From the NCBI RefSeq assembly GCF_024498955.1, contig NZ_CP093311.1:1860001-1924000 (forward strand): 64,000 nucleotides of DNA. The letters run 5' to 3'. A model generated the notes under the pieces. The model saw only the letters and a list, made by a program, of their open reading frames with translations. It did not search any database and was not told where the DNA came from. This document shows, piece by piece, positions 27,352 to 35,587 of this stretch. Positions within the stretch are counted from its first letter, which is position 1, and each line of letters opens with the position of its first letter. Source of the stretch: Thermomonas paludicola. Lineage in GTDB: Bacteria > Pseudomonadota > Gammaproteobacteria > Xanthomonadales > Xanthomonadaceae. The position numbers and the translations under genes were made by a program.

Positions 27352-29640
27352 TCATCCCGCCAGCGCGTCGGCCGCCTGCACGATGTCCTCGTCCTTGGGA
27401 ATGACCAGGAACGCCGCGCCGGCCAGCGGCGTGTAGGTATCGGCACCCACCACGCGCTTGAGCGGCTTGCCGCCATGGCCGGCTTCGGTGATTGCGGTGA
27501 TCACGCCTTCACTGATGCCGGCGCTGTGACGACCTTCATCGACCACCAGAATGCGTTTGCATTCGCCGGCATGCCGGGCGATGGCCGCGTGGTTCAGCGG
27601 CACCAGCCAGCGCAGGTCGACCACGCGCACCTTCCAGCCGTGCTTGGCCTCGATCTGGCGCGCCGCACGCAGGCTCATCGGCATGCCGTTGCCGAAGCTG
27701 AAGATCACGCAGTCGGTGGCGTCCGGGTTGTAGACGCGCTCCTCGCCCAGCACCAGCGCACGGTTGGGCGCCGGGTAGTCGGTCAGCCACTGGCCGTCGC
27801 CCGCCTCGTACAGGTCCTTGGTCATGTACAGCGCGATGGGCTCGAGGAAGGCGGTCACGCGACCGTCCACCTTGGCCAGCGCCGCCAGCGTGCGCAGCAT
27901 CATCGCGGCGTCGTCGCCGCGCGACGGGCAGCCGACCACCAGGCCCGGGATGTCGCGCAGCGCGGTCACCGAGTTGTCGTTGTGGAAGTGCCCGCCGAAG
28001 CCGCGCTGGTAGCCCAGGCCGGCGATGCGCACCACCATCGGGTTGCGGAACTGGTCGTCGCTGAAGAACTGCAGCGAGCAGGCCTCGCCGCGCAGCTGGT
28101 CGATGGCGTTGTGCAGGTAGGCCAGGTACTGGATCTCGGGGATCGGCAGCATGCCCATGTTGGCGAAGCCCTGCGCCATGCCCAGGATCATGGTTTCGTC
28201 CAGAAGCGTGTTGAACACGCGCTTGTTGCCGAACGCCTTGTGCAGGCCCTTGGTGACCGTGTAGACGCCGCCCTTCTGGGCCACATCTTCGCCGAACAAC
28301 AGCGTTTCCGGGTACTTGGCGAACAGGTCGTGCAGGGCCTGGTTGATCTGGATGGCCAGGTGCCTGGGTACCTGCTTCTCGGGCAGCTTGTCCTCGCTGC
28401 CGAACGCCTTGACGCGGGCATCAAACGACGGCGCGCGGGTGGCCTCGGCCTGCACCTTGTCCGGCGTGTACGGCGCCAGCGGGCGCATCACGTGCTCCAG
28501 CGTCTCGATGCGCGGGCGGCTGTCGGCGTCCTCGGCGGCGGCGAAGCACTTGCGACGGGTGTCCTCGTACAGCGCGAGGATCTCGTCCTTCGTCATCGCC
28601 CCGGACTCCAGCGCGATCGCGGCCGAGCGCAGCAATGGATCACCCGCCTCCACTGCGCACAGCTCCTCGATGCTGCGCCACTCGATCTCGAAGTCGGTGC
28701 CGGCGTGGCCCATGATGCGCTGGGTGCGCAGGTGCAGGAAGGTCGGCCGGCGGGTGCGGCGGCAATGCTCCACGGCGCGCAGGACGTCGCCGTAGCCACT
28801 GGCCAGGTCCAGGCCGTCGGCGAAGAAGTAGTCGAGGTCGGGGCGGCTGCGGAAGCTCTCGCCGATCCAGCCCGTCGGCGTCTTCACCGAGATGCCGATG
28901 CCGTTGTCCTCGCAGACATACAGCACCGGCGCCGGCAGCTTCTGGTAAGCCGTCCAGCTGGCCGCGTTGAACGCGGTCTGCGCGGTGGCGTGATTGGCGG
29001 AGGCATCGCCGAACGAGCAGATCGCGATGGAGTCCTCCGGGATCGGCAAGCCGGTGCCGAGGCGCTTGCCGGCCTCGATCGCCACCGCGGTGCCCAGCGC
29101 CTTCGGCAGGTGGGACGCAATCGTCGAGGTCTGCGGCAGCACCCACAGCGGCTTGCTGCCCCAGACCTTGTGGCGGCCGCCGCTGGCCGGGTCTTCCGCG
29201 CTGGCGGCGAAGCTCAGCGCCGAATCCATGATCGGATCCAGGCGCTGCCCTTCAAAGACGGGCAGCTTGCGGAAGCGCTCGGCCATGAAGCCGCCGCTGC
29301 GGTAGTGCAGGAACGCCGGGTCGGTGTGGCGGGCGGCGCGCGCGACCATCGCATTGCCCTCGTGGCCGCTGCTGCCGATGGTGTAGAAGACCTTGTTCTG
29401 CACCCGCAGCACGCGCGCCATCAGGTCGAGGTGGCGCGAGATCAATTGCGACTCGAAAAGCTCGCGGAAGCCGCGGGCGTCCAGCGCGCTGCCGTCGAGG
29501 ATCGCCTCATCCGGCGCCGGCTTCGGCTGCACCGCGCCGTTCCAGCCGCGCACGAACTCCTGGAAGTTGACGTCGCAGATCTCGGCACGGTTGAGGCCCT
29601 TCATGCGGGCCGGGATGGGGTTGGGAACGGTGGCGAACAT
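27352..29640 (-). CDS. 2-oxo-acid dehydrogenase E1 component, fused alpha and beta subunits
   Basis: Thiamine-diphosphate-dependent decarboxylase, first enzyme of a 2-oxo-acid dehydrogenase complex. The 762-residue protein joins an alpha-like half (about 1-370; SGHEGNAMVARAARHTDPAFLHYRSGG, ThDP/Mg motif SFGDASANHATAQTAFN) to a beta-like half (about 420-762; LLFGEDVAQKGGVYTVTKGL, RILVVDEGRHSAG). Such fusions occur in Bacteroidetes and some Proteobacteria. ATG 29640 has a GAGG ribosome site; a GTG 18 bases upstream is less likely. Substrate not readable, but the gcdH gene 79 bases upstream raises 2-oxoadipate or branched-chain acids as candidates. No E2 or E3 gene is nearby. Confidence 0.85.
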   Translation of the reverse strand: MFATVPNPIPARMKGLNRAEICDVNFQEFVRGWNGAVQPKPAPDEAILDGSALDARGFRELFESQLISRHLDLMARVLRVQNKVFYTIGSSGHEGNAMVARAARHTDPAFLHYRSGGFMAERFRKLPVFEGQRLDPIMDSALSFAASAEDPASGGRHKVWGSKPLWVLPQTSTIASHLPKALGTAVAIEAGKRLGTGLPIPEDSIAICSFGDASANHATAQTAFNAASWTAYQKLPAPVLYVCEDNGIGISVKTPTGWIGESFRSRPDLDYFFADGLDLASGYGDVLRAVEHCRRTRRPTFLHLRTQRIMGHAGTDFEIEWRSIEELCAVEAGDPLLRSAAIALESGAMTKDEILALYEDTRRKCFAAAEDADSRPRIETLEHVMRPLAPYTPDKVQAEATRAPSFDARVKAFGSEDKLPEKQVPRHLAIQINQALHDLFAKYPETLLFGEDVAQKGGVYTVTKGLHKAFGNKRVFNTLLDETMILGMAQGFANMGMLPIPEIQYLAYLHNAIDQLRGEACSLQFFSDDQFRNPMVVRIAGLGYQRGFGGHFHNDNSVTALRDIPGLVVGCPSRGDDAAMMLRTLAALAKVDGRVTAFLEPIALYMTKDLYEAGDGQWLTDYPAPNRALVLGEERVYNPDATDCVIFSFGNGMPMSLRAARQIEAKHGWKVRVVDLRWLVPLNHAAIARHAGECKRILVVDEGRHSAGISEGVITAITEAGHGGKPLKRVVGADTYTPLAGAAFLVIPKDEDIVQAADALAG

Positions 29641-29719
29641 GCGGGCCTCGCGCAACACGGCGGCGCCACGTGGGCGCCTTCGACGGATTAATGGGCTGCG
29701 CAGCGCGCAGCAGCCGGCA

Positions 29720-30883
29720 TCAGAACGCGTTGATGCCGGTCAGCTCGCGGCCGATCACCAGCTGGTGCACGGTTTCCGTGCCTTCGTAGGTGATGACGGA
29801 TTCGAGGTTCAGCGCATGGCGGATCGCGGCGTGTTCGGTGGTGATGCCGGCGCCGCCGAGTAGGTCGCGGCATTCGCGGGCGATGTCGATGGCCATCCGG
29901 CAGTTGTTCCACTTCGCCAGGCTGACCTGCTGCGGCTGCATGGTGCCGGCATCCTTCAGCCGGCCCAACTGCAACGACAGCAGCTGCGCCAGGGTGATGC
30001 GGCGGGCCATGTCGGCCATCTTGATCTGCGCCGACTGCGTGGCGGCCACCGGGCGGTCGAACAGGATGCGTTCCTTGGTGTACTTCAGGACTTCGTCCAG
30101 GCAGGCAATGGCAGCGCCGATCGGACCCCAGGTGATGCCGTAACGCGCTTGCGTGAGGCAGCCCAGCGGACCCTTCAAGCCCTTCACGTTGGGAAGACGG
30201 TTGGCGTCCGGCACGCGCACGTTGTCGAAGAACAGCGCGCTGGTCACCGACGCGCGCAGGCTCATCTTCTTGTGGATTTCCTGCGCGGTGAAACCGGGGA
30301 AGTCCTTTTCGACCACGAAGCCCTGGATGCCGTCATCGGTATGCGCCCAGACGATGGCGATGTCGGCCAGGTTGCCGCTGGTGATCCACATCTTGGAGCC
30401 GTTGAGGATCCAGTCGCCGCCATCGCGCCTGGCATGCGTCTTCATGCTGGCCGGATCGGAGCCGCCGTGCGCCTCGGTCAGGCCAAAGCAGCCAATCACC
30501 TTGCCGGCGGCCATGTCGGGCAGCCAGCGCATGCGCTGCTCTTCGCTGCCGTAGGCGTAGATGGGATACATGCACAGCGAGCTCTGCACGCTGACGAAGC
30601 TGCGGATGCCGGAATCGCCGCGCTCCAGCTCCTGGCAGATCAGGCCGTAGCTGACGCCATTCAAGCCGGCGCAACCGTACTGCTCCGGCAGCGAGGAGCC
30701 AAGCAGGCCCAGCTCGGCGATCTCCGGCACCAGCTCCTTCGGGAAGCGGCCCTGGTCGAAGGCGTCGCCGATGATCGGAATCACGCGCTCATCGGTGAAA
30801 CGGGCGACGGTGTCCTGCACCGCGCGCTCTTCCTCGCTCAGCAGGGAACGGACGTCGTAGAGATCGTACGGATGCAGGGCCAT
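29720..30883 (-). CDS. gcdH: Acyl-CoA dehydrogenase, glutaryl-CoA dehydrogenase type
   Basis: FAD-dependent enzyme that oxidises and decarboxylates glutaryl-CoA to crotonyl-CoA in lysine/tryptophan breakdown. The 387 residues have the FAD motifs CFGLTEAHGGSDPASM and WITSGNLADIAIVWA, and the C-terminal catalytic Glu in VITYEGTETVHQL followed by the GcdH-like IGRELTGINAF ending. ATG 30883 starts the conserved MALHPYDLYDVRSLLSEEE; the open frame upstream lacks family similarity. First gene before the fused E1 on the same strand, so the two may be co-transcribed. Confidence 0.88.
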   Translation of the reverse strand: MALHPYDLYDVRSLLSEEERAVQDTVARFTDERVIPIIGDAFDQGRFPKELVPEIAELGLLGSSLPEQYGCAGLNGVSYGLICQELERGDSGIRSFVSVQSSLCMYPIYAYGSEEQRMRWLPDMAAGKVIGCFGLTEAHGGSDPASMKTHARRDGGDWILNGSKMWITSGNLADIAIVWAHTDDGIQGFVVEKDFPGFTAQEIHKKMSLRASVTSALFFDNVRVPDANRLPNVKGLKGPLGCLTQARYGITWGPIGAAIACLDEVLKYTKERILFDRPVAATQSAQIKMADMARRITLAQLLSLQLGRLKDAGTMQPQQVSLAKWNNCRMAIDIARECRDLLGGAGITTEHAAIRHALNLESVITYEGTETVHQLVIGRELTGINAF

Positions 30884-31035
30884 GGTTTGACGGTCGAAAT
30901 GGACGAACTGCCATTGTAATCGTGCATGCCGCACAACCGGTACGTTCGATTCGCCCAGAAATGCCGGCCAAATCGTCGTTCTTCCCGGCGCCCGCGTGCA
31001 TTTCGCCGCCATGTCCTCCCCCATGCCGCAAACGC

Positions 31036-31065
31036 AAGTGGGGCCGGACTGCTCCGGCCCCACTT
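31036..31065 (-). terminator. Terminator after the glycine-zipper gene
   Basis: A perfect 13-bp stem, AAGTGGGGCCGGA with TCCGGCCCCACTT, and a four-base loop lies 30 bases after the stop of the minus-strand gene 31096-31914. T-tract is weak. Confidence 0.75.
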
Positions 31066-31095
31066 GGGCATCACTTGCGGCAACGCCAGCGAACG

Positions 31096-31914
31096 TCAGC
31101 GGGTCACGCCCGCATCCACCGCCGCCGTCTGGGTCACGACCTGCCCATTGATCACCGGCAGCTGCGTGCCCGGCTTCTGCTCCATGCGCACGGTGTGGCG
31201 CTCGCCGTTCAACTGATAGGTGACGTCATAGCCGACGGTCTTGCTGCCATCCCCCAAGGCAATCCGCTTGCCGGGCTTCTGCTCGGTGCGCATGCTGCCC
31301 GTGCTGCCGTCCGGGTTGCGGTAGGTCACGTTCCACGCGACGGTGCGCGAACTGGTGGCCGTGCTGTTGACGGTATGGCACTGGCGCTCGGTACGGTTGA
31401 CCACCTGGCCACCCACATGCCGGCGATCGATCTCGCGCCCCACATAACCACCCCCCACCGCACCGGCCACCGTGGCCAGCTTGCGGCCATTGCCCTTGCC
31501 CACCTGATTGCCCACCAGACCACCGATCAGCGCGCCGGCCACCGTGCCGCCGACGTTGCCGTCACGCTCGGGCAGGCGCTCTTGCACGGTCACGTTTTCA
31601 CAGACTTCATGCGGTGCCGACGTCGTGCTGGCTTCGCGCACCGGCTCGCTGCCAATCACGGTGGCATACAGCGGCTCGCGCTGGGTGACCGGCTGCACGC
31701 CAACGACGTCGGCATAGTCCAGACCACCGGATGCGGGAATCGCGTTGTCTGCAGGCAGCGGTTCTGCGCCGATCGCCAGCGCTTGCGGCGCGGAACCCGG
31801 CAGCGGCCTTGGGGCGGCCTGCTCGTGGCTGCGACTGTTCATGTAGCCGGCGGTGGCGACGCCACCCACCAAAAGCGCGACAAGCGCAACTGCAAGCGTG
31901 TTGTTCTTCGGCAT
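31096..31914 (-). CDS. Glycine-zipper 2TM domain protein (YcfJ/17-kDa antigen type)
   Basis: A 272-residue envelope protein. An N-terminal hydrophobic helix (MPKNNTLAVALVALLVGGVATAG) is followed by a Pro-rich linker, the glycine-zipper hairpin GNVGGTVAGALIGGLVGNQVGKGNGRKLATVAGAVGGGYVG (about 118-158), and a beta-rich C terminus with two repeats of the type V-x-Y-x-L/N-x-G-x-x-x-x-V-R-M-x-x-K-P-G. Related to YcfJ and the rickettsial 17-kDa antigen; proposed to sit in the outer membrane. The ATG at 31914 is used because it opens the signal segment. Single gene with its own terminator. Confidence 0.82.
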   Translation of the reverse strand: MPKNNTLAVALVALLVGGVATAGYMNSRSHEQAAPRPLPGSAPQALAIGAEPLPADNAIPASGGLDYADVVGVQPVTQREPLYATVIGSEPVREASTTSAPHEVCENVTVQERLPERDGNVGGTVAGALIGGLVGNQVGKGNGRKLATVAGAVGGGYVGREIDRRHVGGQVVNRTERQCHTVNSTATSSRTVAWNVTYRNPDGSTGSMRTEQKPGKRIALGDGSKTVGYDVTYQLNGERHTVRMEQKPGTQLPVINGQVVTQTAAVDAGVTR

Positions 31915-32071
31915 GACCCTGCTCCCGCAACGTTGAGGTGGATTCCCCTGTTTCGACCTTGATTGCAGCACGTTGAATCTGAATGCGTGCCAAGCAACGC
32001 CGGCGCTTCTATTCCCTGGGTTCAGTTTCATGCAAACGATGTTCAGGCAGCGTGCATGCTAATTTTCCGGC

Positions 32072-32296
32072 ATGACCCATCTACTGATCACCCCACTGCT
32101 GCGCTGGTTCGGGAAACTGAGTTTCCCGCGCCTGTTCCTGCTGACCGCCGCGCTGTTCCTGCTCGATGCCGTCGTGCCCGACTTCATCCCCTTCGTGGAC
32201 GAACTCCTGCTGGGCCTGGGCACGCTGCTGTTGTCGCGCTGGAAGAAGAAGCCCGATGCTGGCAAGCCGCCCCTCGAAGGCGAAGTCCGGCGCTGA
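32072..32296 (+). CDS. Small membrane protein, DUF6116-like
   Basis: A 74-residue protein with one or two hydrophobic helices (FPRLFLLTAALFLLDAVVPDFIPFVDELLLGLGTLLLSRW) and a basic tail. Proteins of this pattern, often ending in a WKKK cluster, are common hypothetical genes in Xanthomonads. Its stop lies one base before the GTG of the TatD gene, so the two are coupled. Function unknown. Confidence 0.72.
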   Translation: MTHLLITPLLRWFGKLSFPRLFLLTAALFLLDAVVPDFIPFVDELLLGLGTLLLSRWKKKPDAGKPPLEGEVRR

Positions 32297-32297
32297 C

Positions 32298-33068
32298 GTG
32301 CGGCTGGTCGACAGCCACAGCCATTTCGACGCGCCGGAGTTCGATCCCGACCTCGACGCCGCGCATGCCCGCGCGTTGGCGGCGGGCGTCGACGTGCAGA
32401 TCGTGCCCGCCGTGGGCGTGGCCGGCTGGCCGAAACTGAAAGCAGTCTGCGCGCGATTCCCGGGCCTGCATGCCGCTTACGGCCTGCATCCCATGTACCT
32501 GGCCGAACACCGGCCGGAGCATCTGCGCGAACTGCATGGCTGGATCGAGCGCGAACGCCCGGTGGCAGTGGGTGAATGCGGGCTGGATTTCTTCGTCGAC
32601 GGCCTGGACGCCGACGCGCAGCGGATGTACTTCGATGGCCAGCTGCGGCTGGCGCGCGAGTTCGACCTGCCGGTGATCGTGCATGCGCGGCGCGCCGTGG
32701 ACGCGGTCATCGCCGCGATCCGCGCGGTCGGCGGCCTGCGCGGCGTGGTGCACAGCTTTTCCGGCAGCGCCGAACATGCCGCGCAGTTGCACAAGCTCGG
32801 CTTCCTGCTCGGCATCGGCGGCCCGGTCACCTACGAACGTGCGAACCGGCTGCGCGGCATCGTCGCCACCCTGCCGCTGGAGCAATTGCTGCTGGAAACC
32901 GACTCGCCGGATCAACCCGGCGCGGCGCATCGCGGCGAGCGCAACGAGCCGGCATACCTGACTGAAGTGCTGGATGTCGTCGCGCGACTGCGCGACATGC
33001 CGCGCGAAGCGCTCGCTGCCACGACCACCGAAAACGCGCAGCGGCTTTTCGACTTGGCACGGCGATGA
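32298..33068 (+). CDS. TatD-family metal-dependent hydrolase/deoxyribonuclease
   Basis: A 256-residue TIM-barrel nuclease of the TatD family (3'-5' exonuclease in DNA repair). Metal ligands are seen as DSHSHFD (first strand), GECGLDFF, the His of VIVHAR, the His of VVHSFSG, and the Asp of LLLETDSPDQPG. Start GTG 32298 is chosen because it immediately precedes the metal-binding first strand; earlier codons belong to the overlapping small membrane gene. Translation probably re-initiates from that upstream gene. Confidence 0.9.
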   Translation: MRLVDSHSHFDAPEFDPDLDAAHARALAAGVDVQIVPAVGVAGWPKLKAVCARFPGLHAAYGLHPMYLAEHRPEHLRELHGWIERERPVAVGECGLDFFVDGLDADAQRMYFDGQLRLAREFDLPVIVHARRAVDAVIAAIRAVGGLRGVVHSFSGSAEHAAQLHKLGFLLGIGGPVTYERANRLRGIVATLPLEQLLLETDSPDQPGAAHRGERNEPAYLTEVLDVVARLRDMPREALAATTTENAQRLFDLARR

Positions 33069-33076
33069 GCATCCTA

Positions 33077-33181
33077 GAGTGGGCGGCCCGGTATCGACAG
33101 AGCAGGCCATGGATGGCCTGCGGCCGCGCATCGTAGCCGGATGCGGCGCCTAAGCGGCTGGCGATACCGGGCCGCCCACTC
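33077..33181. repeat. 105-base cruciform element with 20-bp terminal inverted repeats
   Basis: The outer arms (33077-33096 and 33162-33181) are perfect 20-bp complements. Inside are two more hairpins: GCAGGCCAT/ATGGCCTGC (33102-33121, two-base loop) and CGCATC/GATGCG (33127-33145). The result is a branched cloverleaf between the convergent tatD-type and tcdA genes. It may act as a two-way terminator, but the size and perfection suggest a dispersed repeat of this bacterial family. Confidence 0.75.
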
Positions 33182-33192
33182 CCGGATGCAGG

Positions 33193-33993
33193 CTACAGCT
33201 GCTTCGGCTTCAACAACATCTCCATCGCCTTGCCCACCGCGGCGAACGCGAACGCGCCGGTCACGTGGGTGGCCGCGCCCAGCCCCGCGCCGCAGTCGAG
33301 CTTCAGCGCTTCGTCCTTGCCCAGCTGCGGGCGCACGCCGCAGACGCTGCCGTCGGCCTGCGGATAGCGCACGTTCTCCAGCGAATACACCGCCGGCACG
33401 CCGAAGTAGCGGTCGTGGTTCTTCGGGAAGTTGAACTCGCCGCGCAGCTTCTTGCGGATCAGGGACAGCATCGCGTCATGCTCGGTGCGCGACAGGTCGC
33501 GGACGCGGATCTGGGTGACGTCGCTGCGCCCGCCGGCGGAGCCGACAGTGATGACCGGCTGCTTGCGGCGGCGGCACCAGGCGATCATCTCGACCTTGCT
33601 GCGGAAGCTGTCGCAGGCGTCCAGCACCAGGTCCACTGGCGTCCCCAGCAGGTCGTCCAGGTTGGACGGCGTGAGGAACTGCGGCTTCAGGTCGAGCACG
33701 ATGTACGGATTGATGGCCCGGCAACGCTCCGCCATCGCCTCGATCTTGGCGCGCCCGTATTGCCCTTCCAGCGCCGGCAACTGCCGGTTGGTATTGGACA
33801 CGCACAGATCGTCCGCATCGACCAGGGTCAGCTTGCCCACGCCGCTGCGCGCCAGCGCTTCCACCGCCCACGAGCCAACGCCGCCGATACCCACCACGGT
33901 GACGTGGCAACCGGACAGGCGCGCCAATGCGCCGCTGCCGTACAGGCGGTCGATGCCGCCGAAGCGATCCTTCAGACTGGTTTCCATCGGCAT
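33193..33993 (-). CDS. tcdA: tRNA threonylcarbamoyladenosine dehydratase
   Basis: E1-like (ThiF/MoeB fold) enzyme that uses ATP to cyclise t6A37 to ct6A in tRNAs reading ANN codons. The 266 residues start METSLKDRFGGIDRLYG; the nucleotide loop VVGIGGVGSWAVEALARSGVG and the adenylation residues (DADDLCVSNTNRQ, QYGRAKIEAMAERCRAINP) are visible. The C-terminal domain FNFPKNHDRYFGVPAVYSLENVRYP is specific to TcdA (CsdL/YgdL). Converges on the TatD gene across the cruciform repeat. Confidence 0.93.
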   Translation of the reverse strand: MPMETSLKDRFGGIDRLYGSGALARLSGCHVTVVGIGGVGSWAVEALARSGVGKLTLVDADDLCVSNTNRQLPALEGQYGRAKIEAMAERCRAINPYIVLDLKPQFLTPSNLDDLLGTPVDLVLDACDSFRSKVEMIAWCRRRKQPVITVGSAGGRSDVTQIRVRDLSRTEHDAMLSLIRKKLRGEFNFPKNHDRYFGVPAVYSLENVRYPQADGSVCGVRPQLGKDEALKLDCGAGLGAATHVTGAFAFAAVGKAMEMLLKPKQL

Positions 33994-34102
33994 AGTCTAG
34001 GGCCACGCCAGCGGCCGCGCCCGAGGCCATGTTGCAAGCCGTGTTGCAAGCCGTGTTGCGCTGCGCCATGCTGCAACCAGCGCCGCTTAGAGTCACTGCT
34101 CA

Positions 34103-34591
34103 ATGTCTGCGATCCGCGTCATCAAGAAATACCCGAATCGTCGCCTGTACGACACCGAGATTTCCAGCTACATCACGATCGAGGACGTGCGCCAGCTGAT
34201 TGTCGATGGCGAGACGTTCGAAGTGCGCGACGCCAAGACCGGCGATGATTTGACGCGGCAGGTGCTGCTGCAAATCATCACCGAGCACGAGCAGGACGGG
34301 CAGCCGATGCTGTCCACCCAGCTGCTGAGCCAGTTGATCCGGTTCTACGGTGACTCGCTGCAGGGCTTCATGGGCAATTATCTTGAGCGTTCGATGCAGA
34401 CGTTCCTGGAGCAGCAGCAGCAGTTCCGCCAGCAGATGGGCGGCCTGCTCGGGCAGACGCCCTGGGCCATGCTCAACCAGCTGACCGAGCGCAACATGGG
34501 GCTGTGGAAAGAGTTCCAGCAGAACCTTGGCAACGGCCTCGGCAGTGCCCCTGCAGCGCAGCCCGACAAGCCCCGGCGCAAACCACGCTGA
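34103..34591 (+). CDS. phaR: Polyhydroxyalkanoate synthesis repressor PhaR
   Basis: DNA-binding regulator that senses PHB granules and represses phasin genes. The first 110 residues hold the PHB/PHA accumulation regulator DNA-binding domain, IKKYPNRRLYDTEISSYITIEDVRQLIVDG, and the adjoining PHB-binding domain (QVLLQIITEHEQDGQPMLSTQLLSQLIRFYG). A glutamine-rich coiled coil and a basic tail follow. 162 residues, normal. No phasin or synthase gene is within the window. Just upstream GTTGCAAGCCGT is repeated twice in tandem (34031-34054). Confidence 0.9.
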   Translation: MSAIRVIKKYPNRRLYDTEISSYITIEDVRQLIVDGETFEVRDAKTGDDLTRQVLLQIITEHEQDGQPMLSTQLLSQLIRFYGDSLQGFMGNYLERSMQTFLEQQQQFRQQMGGLLGQTPWAMLNQLTERNMGLWKEFQQNLGNGLGSAPAAQPDKPRRKPR

Positions 34592-34650
34592 CGCCGGCGA
34601 CGCGCATCACCAGGCAAACCGCAGGCCGGGCAGCGCTTGCGCAGAGGCCG

Positions 34651-35538
34651 TCAGCGCATGCCGCCGGCGGTGGCGGCTTCGCCGCAAAACTTCGCCCGAT
34701 ACGCCAACGCTTTCGGCATCAAGTGCTGCAGGTCCTGGATGCGGCTGCCGGCACTGGGATGGGTGGAGGCGAATTCCGGCGGCGCATTGCCCGCCGACGT
34801 CTGATCCATGCGCTGCCACAGCGGCACCGATGCCTGCGGGTCGAAGCAGGCCGAGGCGGCCAGCATCAGCCCGAGTTCGTCGGCCTGGACTTCCTGTTTG
34901 CGTGCATAGGGCAGCGCGCTGCCATAACCATAAGCCGACATCACGCTTTGCAGCGTCCCGGAGTCCATTCCGCTGGCAGCGCCCGCCACCTGCCCCAGCT
35001 GCTCCAATTTGCCGCGGGTCATCCGCTGCGCGCCGTGCCGTAACAGCGCATGGGCGATCTCGTGACCCATCACCACGGCGATCGCATCGGGGTTCTGCGC
35101 AACCGGCAGCAGCCCGGTATAGACCGCAATCTTGCCGCCAGGCAAGCAAAACGCATTGACTTGATCGGACTGCAACACCGTCACCGCCCAGTCGAAGGAT
35201 TTTTCAATGTGGTTGGCCTGCAGGCCGTGCTCAGCCGCCAGCGCATCCGTCACCTGCGGGATACTGGCAATCAGACGCTCCGCGATGCCGCGCACCTGCC
35301 TGGACACCGGCGCATTGGCAGGCAGCGGCTGTTCCTGTCGCAGTACCTGCTGGTAGGCCTGCAGACCCAGCGACTTTTCCTGTTCCGTCGAGATGTTCTT
35401 GTCGATCACCACTGGCTCGCCGGTCACCGGGTCGATGCTGCGATTGGAAACCCAGTACCAAACCGCGTACCCGGCAAACAGCAGCAGCACCCACAAACGC
35501 AAGCCACCGCGCCGCTGCCCCACTCGATTCTGGTTCAT
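34651..35538 (-). CDS. M48-family zinc metalloprotease, membrane-anchored
   Basis: A 295-residue protease with one N-terminal transmembrane helix (about 15-30) and a periplasmic domain. The zinc motif HEIAH is in VVMGHEIAHALLRHGAQ, and the third ligand Glu in KQEVQADELGLMLAASA, as in BepA/Oma1-like proteins that survey outer-membrane protein assembly. The start at 35538 gives MNQNRVGQRRGGLRLW before the helix; four codons more are possible. Substrate unknown. Lies 49 bases downstream of the FGE-like lipoprotein gene. Confidence 0.88.
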   Translation of the reverse strand: MNQNRVGQRRGGLRLWVLLLFAGYAVWYWVSNRSIDPVTGEPVVIDKNISTEQEKSLGLQAYQQVLRQEQPLPANAPVSRQVRGIAERLIASIPQVTDALAAEHGLQANHIEKSFDWAVTVLQSDQVNAFCLPGGKIAVYTGLLPVAQNPDAIAVVMGHEIAHALLRHGAQRMTRGKLEQLGQVAGAASGMDSGTLQSVMSAYGYGSALPYARKQEVQADELGLMLAASACFDPQASVPLWQRMDQTSAGNAPPEFASTHPSAGSRIQDLQHLMPKALAYRAKFCGEAATAGGMR

Positions 35539-35587
35539 TGCCCGCTCCTTGTCTGGCACCGCACGCGCGCATCGGCATGCCCGCGAA

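Noticed and set aside
27187..29691. 834-codon plus-strand reading frame
   Set aside because: Antisense to the fused E1 gene, which has full ThDP motifs.
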